This document shows positions 1-10,404 of a stretch of 58,562 nt of DNA, one piece after another; positions within the stretch are counted from its first letter, which is position 1, and every line of letters begins with the position of its first letter. The notes under the pieces are model-generated. The model worked only from the letters and a program-made list of their open reading frames with translations. It was not told the origin of the DNA and searched no databases. Made by a program: the position numbers and the translations under genes. The DNA lies in the NCBI RefSeq assembly GCF_000003815.2, contig NC_049981.1:2286140-2344701 (forward strand), in the 5' to 3' direction. The stretch is from Branchiostoma floridae. Its lineage: Eukaryota; Chordata; Leptocardii; Amphioxiformes; Branchiostomatidae.

Positions 1-757
1 CCGCCATTCGGCGTAACCACCAGCTGTCTGTGATGAATCGAGGTGGTATGTTTTGATATTTGTCATGCATGTAGGTCTTAATCAGACCTCAGTATCATAA
101 AACTTTGGGCCGCTTGTCTACTTGCCATGGCACTGCAGGGGAACGTCCGGTTTTGATAAACTGTTTGTTCTTGTCGTGATTTATATCTATATTTGTTTGC
201 TAACTCACCCCTGGAAGCTAATTTTGAGGGTGCATACAGAGGATATGTAAAAAACGCAAAGGAATGTCTACATAGTTAGGATTAGTATCTGTCTCTGCCT
301 GTTATTTCTACGTACATAACTCGGGGATTGTAAGTCAATGGTTTGGCTCTGTTCCAGTGTTGTAGACAGGCCACAGAATGACTCACAGCACCTCACAGTT
401 ATGTCAGGTTTTCAGTTTTAGAGGTTATTGCTAGTTTTATATGTGTTTGTATTATTGTAATGTCTACCAAAGGAGAAAACACATTGTTTTATCTGCTGCG
501 TATTTTTTTTCTTTCTTCCTCTTCGCAGAAAGGTTTACGGAAAAGGCTGGGCTGGCTATCTGGGCTGGCTATCACGTTAGGCTATTCAGATACCCTACTC
601 ATAACCCCAATTCTTTTTTTCACTCACACACACTACTTTGGGGCGAGCCTAATGGTATAGTTTTGCATGCGAGTAGATTGACACAAGGATAGATGGGAAA
701 ACATTCTGCAGTTTTGCAAAAAATAGTGATCTTATTTGCTTTTTTCCACTTTGAAAG
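1..757. other. No recognised gene; probable intron of KAP gene 1
   Basis: This stretch precedes the first recognisable exon of KAP gene 1 (acceptor AG at 756-757). Short open frames at 441-692 and 460-660 resemble no part of the paralogue at 45747-55616. The exons expected upstream (Walker A, membrane segments) were not found here, so they probably lie before the window. A pyrimidine-rich tract ending in cttcgcag near 528 looks like an acceptor, but I could not match what follows to the family. Confidence 0.5.
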
Positions 758-2545
758 GACAAGCTAGACGCCGAGATGCGCAGGCCCAACTTCGCGGAAC
801 AGCTGGGCTTCATGTCACTGGTCAAGTGGGAGGTGCTGGTGGTGACGTCACTGCTGCGGTTCCTGCAGTGCGTGACCCGGATACAGTACCGCGTCATCAT
901 CGTCATCGATGACCTGGACTGCTGCGCGGCGGACCGCGTGGTGGGGGTACTGGAGGCCCTGAACATCCTGCTTTCTGACGAAGACGCCAACTTTGTCACC
1001 GTCTTGGCTGTGGATCAGAAGACGGTGGTCAACTGTCTTAAGACGGAGCTTCCCCAGACGGTGCCCACGGAGTCTAGCGGGTATGATTTCTTTTCGTTTT
1101 TACTTGGAATGGAGTATCGTTTATGCTTACCTGTCTTACCTATGTGAGTGAAAGTGAGTGTGTTAGTGTGTTCGCTTATGTGTGTGTTTCTGTTGTGTGT
1201 GAGTGTATGCTCATGCTGTGTTTGCATGTGTCTTGTTAATGCATGTTGATAAAGTCATAGATAAATACTAAAAATTATTGTTTGCAAGCAATTTTCCTGC
1301 TTCCTGCTTCCAATTTTTATAAAAGTTTGTGGAGGAGAGGATTAGGCTCCGCAGTAGATAACCCACTAGCTGCTCCCATGCATCGTCTTGAAAAGTTATG
1401 TGACAAACTTTACCTTTATTTTTCTAACGTCATGTCCAGGTACGAGTACTTAAAGCGGATCGTGCGGTTCTCGGTCTGCCTCCCGGAGGCGAACGTGAGC
1501 GGGCGGCAGCAGCTCTGGCAGCGGGCCGTCAGGAGGAAGGACTCGGTACCTCTCCAGCAGAAGGTGTGTTTGCCTGTCTGTCTCTGTGTTTGTGTGCCTT
1601 CCGGAGGCGAACGTGAGCGACCGGCATCGACATTGGTATTGCGCGGTCCGAGGAAAGGCTCGGGAACGTTCGTGGGGAAAGTGATGGTTGTTTCCCTTCC
1701 CTCTCAACACTTTTCTGCACATTTGCAGCACTAACCATATTAAAATACAGAATTATTCACTGGCACATGTCAGTCTGAAAACATAAGTGATTTAAAACGT
1801 ATAACAGTATCCTAGCTTACTTATACTTAAGTCTGCTCTTAGTGCCATTGATTTTCTTTGTGTATATTTTAAATATTTTTAAATAGTTTTGACAAAACTA
1901 ATGGAAAAACTCAACAGAGTTGAATGGAAATAACCAGCTAGCTATTTGCAATATTGATAAGTAAAATAGATAATACGTTGTAAAATCTTTTCAAAGGTGG
2001 CGAGAAGGGATCCAAGGTCAGACTTAGAGGTCGCGACTTTCTTAGAAAAAGTGGTCCAGGTCCTTCATCACGACCAAGACAACGACGAGGACAATGACAT
2101 CATGCCTTACGTCATGGGCAACGCGCGGCACATCACCAGCCTCTACCACGTACTGCGCATGACCGTCCGCGTCATCAAGAACAGGGGCATGCTGGGACGG
2201 GTCGGGCCGAAGCAGGTGGCATCATGGGTAGTGTTGGTGGGGCAGTGGCCCTGGCGGATGGGCTGGGTAGTGCAGTTTGTGGAGGATGGGGAGCAGAAGT
2301 CGAAGATCCGTAACCGCGCTCGACTTTCCACCATCACTGAAGGAACGCCGCAGGCAGCAGAAACGGGAGGGCAGGCCAGAGAGGGACTTTCGCGGTAAGA
2401 AATAGTTCTTCGGGCACCTGCGCAGCAGCCTGAATGCCATCCTAACCAACAGGGAGAGCATGTAAACTCCGGTAAACTAGATAGGATGGCTCTCAGGCTA
2501 CGTGCTGCCTACTTGCGTCTGTCTTGAGTGAGTCAGACAGAAAGG

Positions 2546-2593
<48 letters not shown>

Positions 2594-4347
2594 GAGAGAA
2601 AGAGAGAGAGCAGGTACTAATATGCATTCGTGAGGCAGGTTCATTAGACTAAGTTACAATAACAAGGTCATATAAGAATTTGTACAACTTGAGGCTGAGA
2701 CTTGAAAGAGTTACAATGCCAAGAAGAACCAAAAACGCGCACAAAGATTGCGATATGGTGTCAGAAGTGGGATTCTAACCTACACCCCACCCCTTGCATT
2801 GGGCACTACTTACTTCAGTGACTCTGCCTCTGGAACAAGGTTGGGAACACGTTCTCCGTTACAACGAACTTGTCGGTCTGGAGGTAGACTGGTTTATTTC
2901 AAAAGGATCCACCTTGGAATGTTGTTCTACATTTTAGTTGCTCTTGCTTCTTTGATAGTGTCATGTTTTACATATAGCTGTTGAATTTGCTCAGTCCTCT
3001 CAAAATATGAGTAAAATAATTTCATGATCAAATACCCAGACGAAACTAAGGCCACACTACAAATGTGGACTAAGTGTGACGATATGACATAAGTGATGAC
3101 GGCTTCCTCTACTTGTAGGAAGACGAAGCTGCACGAAGTGTACGGCTGGGTGAGAGAGGAAATGGCGCGGGAAAACAACAGGGAGGGCTGGAGGAGCTTC
3201 AACTCTCTGGATGGAGATCCGGAGCTGTTCGAGCTTCTACTGATAGAGTCAGGTTTCACTGTACAGGTATCGTTACGATATTACATTACTGATAGAGTCA
3301 GGTTTCACTGTACAGGTATCGTTACGATATTACATTACTGATAGAGTCAGGTTTCACTGTGCAGGTATCGCTACGGTATTACATTCATTACTACTAATAG
3401 AGTCATTTTTCACTGTACAGGTATCATAATACACAACTGATGGAGATTATATATAACGTACAGGTGCACATTACATTACTGATAGAGTTACGTTTCACTG
3501 TATAGGTATCGTATTATACATTACTAATAGAGTTAGGCTTCGCCCTGCTGATATCACAGTAGATTACTGAGACTCAGGTTTCACATACGTGACATAGTTA
3601 AAATACATCAGATACCAGCACTGTAGCTGTCCGTTCTCTTTTCCATGAGATACTGAATCTGCTTCCTTTGTTTTTTCGGGACGTGCTGAACCTGTTCTCT
3701 CTAGATCTATTTTCCAGGAGATACTGAACCAATTCCCCCTGTTTTCCAGGACATGCTGAACCTGTTCTCTCTACATCTGTTTTCCAGGACATGATGAACC
3801 TGTTCTCTCTACATCTGTTTACCAGGACGTGCTGAACCTGTTCTCTCTAGATCTATTTCCCAGGAGATGCTGAACCAATTCCCTCTGTTTTCCAGGACAT
3901 GCTGAACCTGTTCTCTCTACATCTGTTTTCCAGGACGTGCTGAACCTATTATCTTTATATCTAGATCTGTTTTCCGGGACATGCTGAACCTATTCTCTCT
4001 ACATCTGTTTACCAGGACGTGCTGAACCTATTATCTTTATATCTAGATCTGTTTTCCGGGACATGCTGAACCTATTCTCTCTAGATCTGTTTTCCAGGAC
4101 ATGCTGAACCTGTTGCCTCTGTTTTCCAGAACATGCTGGATCTGTTGCCTCTGTTTTCCAGGGCATGCTGAACCTGTTCCTTCTGTTTTCCAGGACATAA
4201 TGAACCTGTTGTGTCTGTTTTCCAGGACATGCTAACCTTGTTACCTATGTTTTCCAGGACATGCTGAACCTGCTGCCCTGTACCATCAACTTCAACTATT
4301 GCATCAAGCAGACCATCGCAGCCGCTAGGGGTCTCTCTTTAGAATAG
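758..4347 (+). CDS. KAP family P-loop NTPase, gene 1 (5' end outside window)
   Basis: Five exons with matching phases: 758-1080, 1440-1563, 1997-2394, 3119-3266, 4258-4347 (stop TAG 4345-4347). Exon 1 carries FAEQLGFMS and the Walker B strand RVIIVIDDLD. Exon 2 gives YLKRIVRFSVCLPE, typical of KAP domains. Exon 3 gives the IMPYVMGNARH and WVVLVGQWPW segments. Exons 4 and 5 give the C-terminal FNSLDGDPELFE and DMLNLLPCTIN segments also found in Kidins220/NKPD1-type proteins. KAP NTPases are ATPases with membrane helices inserted in the P-loop domain. Walker A and the helices are not in this window, so they should lie upstream. Compared with gene 2, exon 1 is uninterrupted where gene 2 has an intron after FMSE, and exon 3 fuses two gene-2 exons. 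Introns hold copies of the adjacent exon edges. A possible poly(A) signal ATTAAA is at 4458. The family call is firm; the cellular role is unknown. Confidence 0.85.
1592..1668 (+). repeat. Partial copy of the preceding KAP exon inside its intron
   Basis: The segment matches exon bases 1474-1552 at most positions, including an unbroken 18-base stretch starting ccggaggcgaacgtgagc. It lies just after the exon's donor (1564). It has no downstream donor in register, so it looks like a decayed duplicate rather than a used exon. Confidence 0.75.
2549..2611 (+). repeat. (AG)n microsatellite
   Basis: Nearly uninterrupted AG dinucleotides with a few G/T changes, in the third visible intron of KAP gene 1. 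Confidence 0.9.
3267..3595 (+). repeat. Minisatellite made of a KAP exon end plus its splice donor (~7 copies)
   Basis: The end of exon 3119-3266 (coding IESGFTVQ) and the first intron bases are repeated with units of about 42-55 bp, starting near 3285, 3337, 3392, 3430, 3477, 3524 and 3566. The first two or three units keep an exact gtacag|gtatcg or gtgcag|gtatcg donor. Later ones decay. The array sits immediately downstream of the true donor at 3267. Confidence 0.88.
3636..4257 (+). repeat. Minisatellite made of a splice acceptor plus start of the last KAP exon (~17 copies)
   Basis: Units of 32, 38 or about 45 bp all carry a version of ctgttttccag|gacatgctg, the same sequence that forms the true acceptor and first codons (DMLNL) of the terminal exon at 4258. 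Units begin near 3640, 3673, 3709, 3741, 3779, 3817, 3855, 3887, 3925, 3970, 4008, 4053, 4089, 4121, 4153, 4185 and 4217. Most keep the invariant AG and the pyrimidine tract. Units nearest the exon are the 32-bp type. Confidence 0.93.
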
Positions 4348-5600
4348 ATCTCTTCGCGTAGAAAAGTAACGTTCAGACCTTATCGATTTATAACGATAGA
4401 TTGTTAATCTATCTTCTAATACCAAAGATTTGTGGAAATCGGTTCAATGCACCTTTGATTAAAAGATATTACTGAACAAATCATGTTTTCGTGTTATTTT
4501 TGGATGTGTGAACTTTATTTTCGTTCTTGTCATTCTGAGAGGTCCCTAATTTGCAGTGCACATCGGATACCTCGCCACACCAGGTCAGACATCGAAGTTA
4601 GGGCTGCCCATTGACAAGCATGTTGAAATACACTGAATGAAGGCTTCAAAAAAGTACTAACCCATACTTCAATCTTAAAAATTCTTCTCCACCAGAAAGT
4701 CACTTGGGTCTAGTTTATAACCATTCAAAGAAAACAGAGGGTTGTTCTGCTCATTCTCCGAGAAAAGCTCGTTCTATAAAAGAAACCTCACCTCTGACCT
4801 CTTTTCCCTCCTGATACAACCAGTAGCACCCTATAACTAAAACCTGTCCTTACACCAGTTGAACTGCTGAACTGAACAAATTTTGACCCAAACAGGAAAG
4901 CTTAGACCCTACATGTCTCTTCTAACTCAAAAAGTCTCCAGATTGGGCAAAAATTTCCAAGGAAAAGAAGGATTTTCAAGGATTTTAAGTCACACCCAAA
5001 TCGTTCCCATTTTTTGCCCTCTACCGCGCAACGCAACTCTGACGTCAGCCCACCAGCACAGCAAGTAAAGAAAGAAATATGGGTACAGGTCAGCCGATTG
5101 GGACCTTGCCAATTGGAGCTCGGAATTCTTAGTATTCCTTGTTACTATGGACACTAGTCATCATACCTCAAACAGCATGGTTACAGAGAGTTGGTAATCT
5201 GACAATAATTGGTCCCTGTTAGTTGAAAATCCTTTGTGGAGCATCATACTGTCCCTATAGCTAATCAGGTACTATGGGACTGATGAAGATGATAATGTTA
5301 GCACATATATGCATAAATCAACAATATTAGGATGTCCCCAGTTCTCCTGCAGTGATATAGCAGTGTTGGTGTCCCATAGACCCCCCCCCCTCCCGAGAGG
5401 CCAATGGATAGGTATCATATGTATCTTCGTATGACTTAACCATAAAAGTTAAACCACATGTGAGCTGGAGAAAAAATCGCACACCAAAAGATTGCCAAGA
5501 ATATTGCACCTATTGCACAGAGTAATCTTTTTCCATATTTATGATTTGCTTCGGACAGATGGCTGCGCTCTAAGGCAGTTCAAGGATGGGCAGATTGCTC
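4348..5600. other. Intergenic, no gene seen
   Basis: Downstream of KAP gene 1. The only candidate signal is ATTAAA at 4458-4463, a possible poly(A) site. Open frames are short and resemble nothing I know. A run of C's lies at 5381-5391. Confidence 0.5.
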
Positions 5601-5734
5601 TCTATGTGGATATAGCATAGCCCCACCCTCCCTTGGAGTTTGTTGCCAATGTTGGCATCCATCCCTCGGGCTACGCCCTCGGGGGACGCCAACAAACCCC
5701 TTGAGAGGGCGGGGCTATGCTATATCCACATAGA
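5601..5734. mobile_element. Fold-back element (MITE-like hairpin)
   Basis: Left arm 5601-5645 (starts tctatgtggatatagcatag) is nearly the reverse complement of right arm 5690-5734 (ends ctatatccacataga). The loop contains a small second hairpin with ctcgggctacgccctcggg. There are no coding features. A miniature inverted-repeat element is the simplest reading. Confidence 0.8.
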
Positions 5735-5769
5735 CTTGCACCGCCCATGCTTTAACCATTACATAATGC

Positions 5770-6420
5770 TGATCACGTGGACGTATCCGTTTCCTTTTCC
5801 ATGGAAGCCGGCAAAACAAACCAACAAACAACGCCCTAGTACATTCTTATAACGGGAAAATATTGAGCGAACTTTTCATTGAAGAAACTTATAAATAAGT
5901 GACACACTGCACGGCTTGTGCCCAGTGCGGAGCCCAAAAAAACTGCACCGACTTCTCAGACCTGAGCAAACGGACTGGTACAGAGAAACGAAACTGTGGT
6001 CTAATCTGGCTTTTCAACCGTCCCAATCGTGGCGTCGGGCGTGGCGTAACTGGTAGAACGTTCGGCTCGGAATCTATGGGTTCTGAGTTCGATTCCCACC
6101 GTGCCCCCGACGTTGTGCCCTTGGGAAAGGCACTTTACACGACTTTCCTTCTGTCTGTACCGTGTATGTGGCATTGTTAATATAAGTTACAAAACTTGAG
6201 TGCAGTGCCACATCGTCCTCGTCTGTCCAAAAAGCAAATAGAAAAAAAAAACCGTCCCAAGAAACTTGTAAGCGGAAATATGCACCTCCTACACCCATTG
6301 ACAAGCGGGACGTAAGGAGGTAAAGAAACCGAACCGACTCAAACGGATTGATCGGAGGGAAAACTCTTGTTCCCGACGGAACAGGTACTCGTTTATGATA
6401 TCCCCTTTGCACTAGAAGCT
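5770..6420 (+). repeat. Dispersed repeat copy interrupted by a SINE
   Basis: The sequence shares ordered blocks with 14020-14350 and 15290-15620: a cgtatc.gttt...ccatgg block, an 'aacgggaaaa...gaagaaactt' block, 'aactgcaccgac...tctga', then a G/A-rich block ending in caggtactcgt. It carries no long ORF, so I cannot assign a class. The SINE at 6027-6249 splits it. Confidence 0.6.
6027..6249 (+). mobile_element. tRNA-derived SINE with target-site duplication
   Basis: The head resembles a tRNA gene, with an A-box-like tggcgtaactgg and a B-box-like gagttcgattccc. A body containing gggaaaggcactttacacg follows, and the tail is A-rich. An 11-bp direct repeat, aaccgtcccaa, flanks it (6016-6026 and 6250-6260). 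Against the copy at 54650-54945 it lacks an internal block of roughly 75 bp. Confidence 0.88.
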
Positions 6421-6976
6421 GTTACCTAGTGAAGATGCCCACAGGCTTATTACTGTACTGAGTTCAATGATTTCTTCTCATTCAACGATAGGTCCGAGAG
6501 ATATAAAGAAGGAGAAGCCGTTTTTTATTAACTTGGTTTTTTAAGTTGGTCGAAGGTTTCCGGCAACAGCTACGTGAAGTAATGCGCGTGTCTTGTTGGA
6601 CATAATGTAGTCGAGTTTGTACAACATGTGTGGTATAAAGAATAGTCAGAAAAGGGACACATCTTCCTTCAATGCCAGGGGTATTTCGTACTGTTCGGAC
6701 GTAACGTTAATCTCAACAAAACCCCACTCCTAGCATATGATAGTAACTCCCAGCTGAGTTAGGCAAGTTAATGCACCAGTTTACGGCAATATAAAAGTGT
6801 GTCAAAAGTCCACAAGTCGTCATTCGGATTCTAGATAGCAGGGCTAAACCAGCATTATATAGTCTCCGCCACGCACGTTGTTGTTTGAGCGCAGTCTACA
6901 AAGTTACTGAGGACACGCCAGGGCTCTCGGAGCTATCACGGCTCCATTGAACAAGCTAAGTTATTTCTGCACAGCA
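6421..6976. other. Intergenic flank of the LINE, no gene seen
   Basis: No coding signal. The last part (from about 6960) together with 10394-10470 resembles 16130-16205, so it appears to be an older repeat split by the LINE. Confidence 0.5.
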
Positions 6977-6987
6977 GACAGAACTTT

Positions 6988-9900
6988 ACTTACTTACTTG
7001 GGCCTACTGCCCATCCTTGGGCATAGGCCACGAACTAGCTGCTTCCGCCTCCGGCGGTCCTGGGCTATTTCTTCCAGCTGTCCCCATGTGTAGCCAGACT
7101 CCCTCACGTCCGCCTCCAGGCTTCGCCTCCAGGTGTTTCTAGGTCTTCCCCTCTTGCGCTTTCCTGTGGGGTTCCATGTGAAGGCTTCCCTCACTGTGCT
7201 TGAGGCTGGCTTGCGCAGGGTGTGACCCACCCAGGTCCACCGCTTACGTAGTATTTCTACCCCTACTGGTACCTGTCCGGTGCGTTGCCATAGTTCTTCA
7301 TTACGGATGGTATTTGGCCAGTAGATTTTCAATATCTTCCGTAAGCAGGTGTTGATGAATGTTTGTACTTTCTTTGTTATGCCAGCTGTTGTTCTCCATG
7401 TCTCAGCACCATACAGTAGAACAGGTTTTACCATGGTATTGAACATCCGGATCTTGGTACCGATGTTCAGATCTGAACATCTCCAGACTTTATCCAGTTG
7501 TTTGAATGCTGTTCTTGCCTTTCCAACCCGTGCCTTTACGTCTGCCTCTGTCCCACCCTGTTTATCCAGGACGCTTCCGAGGTACGTGAAGTTGTCCACT
7601 TCCTCTAGAGGTTCTCCAGCCAGGGTTATGGGGCTATTGCAGTAGGTATTGACCCTGAGGATCTTAGTTTTTCCGCTATGGATCTTGAGGCCTAGGGTAG
7701 CTGAGCATTTGTCTATGGAGTTGGTCTTCTCTTGCATCTGCTGCTGTGCATGGGAGAGGAGGGCCAAGTCATCTGCGAAATCCAGATCGTCCAACCATTT
7801 CCCAGCTGTCCATCTTATCCCATTGTTCCTGCCATCAGTAGATGTCTTCATACACCAGTCTATGGCCAAAAGGAACAGGAATGGGGACAGTAGGCATCCT
7901 TGCCTTACCCCTGTCCGCACTTGAAAAGCATCTGTGAGCTGTTGACCATGGATTACCCTGCACGACATCCCTTCATAGGAGTTCTTGATGATGTTGGTGA
8001 TTTTTTCGGGTATGCCATAGTGCCTCAGTAGTTTCCATAGTGACTGTCTGTCCAGGCTGTCAAATGCTTTCTCATAATCGATAAAGTTGATGTAGAGGGG
8101 TGAATTCCATTCGATGGACTGTTCTAAGATGATTCTGAGTGTGGTGATCTGGTCTGTGCAGGATCTGTTTTTCCTAAACCCAGCCTGTTGGTCACGGAGG
8201 TGCGGGTCCACAGCATCTCTCATCCTGTTCAGGAGGACTCTATTGAAGACCTTGCTTGGGACTGAGAGAAGTGTGATTCCCCTGTAGTTGGCGCAGGAGC
8301 TAAGGTCTCCCTTCTTTGGCAGCTTGATGATGTGCCCCACCTTCCACTCCTGAGGGATCTCTTCTTTCTCCCATATGCATTGAAACAATGGGTAGAACAT
8401 CTCCACACAAGTCTCCACATCTGCCTTCAAGGCTTCTGCTGGGATGTTGTCTGGGCCTGATGCTTTCCCGTTCTTCAGTTGCATGACAGCTCTCTGGATC
8501 TCCTCTTTTGTTGGGGGTCCACAGTCAATTTCCAGGTCCCTGACTGCTTGGCTGATGTCTGCAGTTTCCCTTGGAGATGGTCTGTTTAGTAGTTCTTCGA
8601 AATACTGTGCCCATCTGTGTTTTTGTCCTTCCATGTCCGGGATGGTATTCCCATCGCTGTCCTTTACAGGTCTGTCTGACTGTGTGCGTTTACCGGAGAG
8701 TTTCTTGATGGTAGCATATAGCTCCCTCATGTTGCCATGGCGGGCTGCTTCCTCCGCTTCTGTCGCCAGTGTCTCCATGTAGTCCTTCTTGTCTTTTCGT
8801 ATGTGTCTCTTAACTGTCCTGTGTGCTTCTACATATTCTACATGTGCTTGTGCTTTTTCAGCTCTTGTGCGGGAGTTGTTCAGTACTGCTTTCTTCTTCT
8901 TTCTCTCCTCTACTTTTTCCAGGGTTTCAGCTGAGATCCACTCCTTGTGCTGTTTTCTCTTTTTGCCCAGCACTTTCTGGCATGTAGATGTTATTGTCTC
9001 TTTTATTCCCTCCCACTTCTCCTCAATCGGGTCTTCCGTGGGGTCTTCTGCCATGTTCTCTGCATCTTGCAGGACCTGGAACCGGTTAGACAGTGTGATC
9101 CGGAATTCTTCTAGCTTGTCTGCTTCCTTGAGAACTGTAGTGTCGTACTTTATACTGTCTCTTCTGTTGTGGCCTGTCCAGTTGCTCCTTAATTTTAGCC
9201 TTAAGCTTGCCACCAGCAGGTGGTGATCTGAAGAGACATCGGCTCCCCGTTTGACCCGAACATCCTGAAGGGATCTTCTGAACTTTTTCCCTATACAAAT
9301 ATGGTCAATTTGGTTTTCTGTGAACCCATCTGGTGATGTCCAAGTGGCTTTGTGTATCCTTTTGTGTTGGAACATGCTCCCACCTATGACTAAGTTGCTT
9401 GTAGCACACATGTTGGCGAACCTCTCCCCATTGTCATTCATTGTGCCTAAGCCTTCTTTTCCCATGATGGACTCGAAGCCTTGGTTGTTATTTCCTACCT
9501 TGGCGTTTAGGTCCCCCATGGTGATGACAATGTTACGTCTTGGCCTGTTTTGGATAATTGTCAACAGTCTACTGTAGAACTCGTCTTTAGCCTCATCCTC
9601 TCCCTCGTTTGTTGGGGCATAGCACTGGATGATGTCTATGTTGATCCTCCTCCTCTCTGTGCGAAAGCATGCAGTTAAGATCCTCGGGCCGTGTGCTTCC
9701 CACCCTATGAGGGCTTTCTGGGCTGTCTTGGATAACATTAAGGCCACTCCCTGTGTGTGGTGGGCATTTTCCTCTTCATGGCCTGAGTACAGCAGTAGTT
9801 CTCCTGTGTTTAGTGTCACCTGTCCCGAGCCTATCCATCTTGACTCGCTAATTCCCAATACCTCGAGCTTGTAGTTTCTCATCTCTGTTGCTATCTGTGC

Positions 9901-10393
9901 TGTTTTCCCCGCCTCGTACATGGTACGGACATTCCATGTTCCCAACATGGTAGTGGTCCTGGTCGATATGATGGTTGTCGGCCTAGTAGCTTCCAAGTTT
10001 ATCTGGCTGTCACCACTAGGTGTCATGAGTCCTCCGTCCGGAAGACCATCTTCTCCCAGGTCCGGGTAAATGGAGTTTCTAGTTCGTGCTTCTGTAGCAG
10101 TTCTCAGTTTTTGTGGTGAGGGGGTGCTGACCCTTCGCCCAACCTTATCCGTTTTGTATCACGCTCCGATGAGGAAGAGCGGTGAGCTGGAACGTTGCGG
10201 GTGCTATTAGCCAGCTGCAGCTCCCCTGGGAACCGTCCCACCATGGTTGAACCTGCCAGGAGCGGGGGGAGCACTACAGGTAGACCTGCTAGTGCTCCGC
10301 CCGGCCCCCGATGGTATCGCAACCCAGGGTCATTGCAGCAGCCGTTGCCCGGGGACTACCAACTAGGAGGTTAGCACACCGACTTCAGCCCCC
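6988..10393 (-). mobile_element. Full-length RTE-like non-LTR retrotransposon
   Basis: About 3.4 kb, read on the minus strand from 10393 to 6988. It has a 5' leader (10027-10393), one long ORF and an almost absent 3' UTR that ends in three GTAA/AAGT units. An 11-bp target-site duplication gacagaacttt flanks it at 6977-6987 and 10394-10404. One ORF of about 1000 aa, an AP-type endonuclease, a very short 3' UTR and a microsatellite-like tail fit the RTE clade, but I assign the clade by architecture only. The intact ORF and exact TSD suggest recent insertion. Confidence 0.88.
6994..10026 (-). CDS. LINE endonuclease-reverse transcriptase polyprotein
   Basis: A 1010-codon uninterrupted ORF. The N-terminal ~270 residues form an AP-like endonuclease: TWNVRTM at the start, ISESRW, MGDLNAKVG, and the C-terminal SDHHLL motif. 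The middle is a reverse transcriptase, with ANYRGITLLS, FIDYEKAFDSLDR, TGVRQGCLLSPFLF and the catalytic FADDLALLS. The C-terminus includes WTWVGHTLRK and a basic KRKRGRPRNTWRR segment. The ATG at 10026 is the first in-frame Met with good upstream context; a slightly later Met (MLGTWNVRTM) is possible. The protein would nick target DNA and copy its own RNA by target-primed reverse transcription. The stop codon TAA falls in the first unit of the tetranucleotide tail. No disabling mutation is visible. Confidence 0.93.
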   Translation of the reverse strand: MTPSGDSQINLEATRPTTIISTRTTTMLGTWNVRTMYEAGKTAQIATEMRNYKLEVLGISESRWIGSGQVTLNTGELLLYSGHEEENAHHTQGVALMLSKTAQKALIGWEAHGPRILTACFRTERRRINIDIIQCYAPTNEGEDEAKDEFYSRLLTIIQNRPRRNIVITMGDLNAKVGNNNQGFESIMGKEGLGTMNDNGERFANMCATSNLVIGGSMFQHKRIHKATWTSPDGFTENQIDHICIGKKFRRSLQDVRVKRGADVSSDHHLLVASLRLKLRSNWTGHNRRDSIKYDTTVLKEADKLEEFRITLSNRFQVLQDAENMAEDPTEDPIEEKWEGIKETITSTCQKVLGKKRKQHKEWISAETLEKVEERKKKKAVLNNSRTRAEKAQAHVEYVEAHRTVKRHIRKDKKDYMETLATEAEEAARHGNMRELYATIKKLSGKRTQSDRPVKDSDGNTIPDMEGQKHRWAQYFEELLNRPSPRETADISQAVRDLEIDCGPPTKEEIQRAVMQLKNGKASGPDNIPAEALKADVETCVEMFYPLFQCIWEKEEIPQEWKVGHIIKLPKKGDLSSCANYRGITLLSVPSKVFNRVLLNRMRDAVDPHLRDQQAGFRKNRSCTDQITTLRIILEQSIEWNSPLYINFIDYEKAFDSLDRQSLWKLLRHYGIPEKITNIIKNSYEGMSCRVIHGQQLTDAFQVRTGVRQGCLLSPFLFLLAIDWCMKTSTDGRNNGIRWTAGKWLDDLDFADDLALLSHAQQQMQEKTNSIDKCSATLGLKIHSGKTKILRVNTYCNSPITLAGEPLEEVDNFTYLGSVLDKQGGTEADVKARVGKARTAFKQLDKVWRCSDLNIGTKIRMFNTMVKPVLLYGAETWRTTAGITKKVQTFINTCLRKILKIYWPNTIRNEELWQRTGQVPVGVEILRKRWTWVGHTLRKPASSTVREAFTWNPTGKRKRGRPRNTWRRSLEADVRESGYTWGQLEEIAQDRRRRKQLVRGLCPRMGSRPK

Positions 10394-10404
10394 GACAGAA
10401 CTTT

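Noticed and set aside
3598-3792. 64-codon minus-strand open frame with repeated SWKTD/ERTG motifs
   Set aside because: Antisense reading of the acceptor minisatellite.
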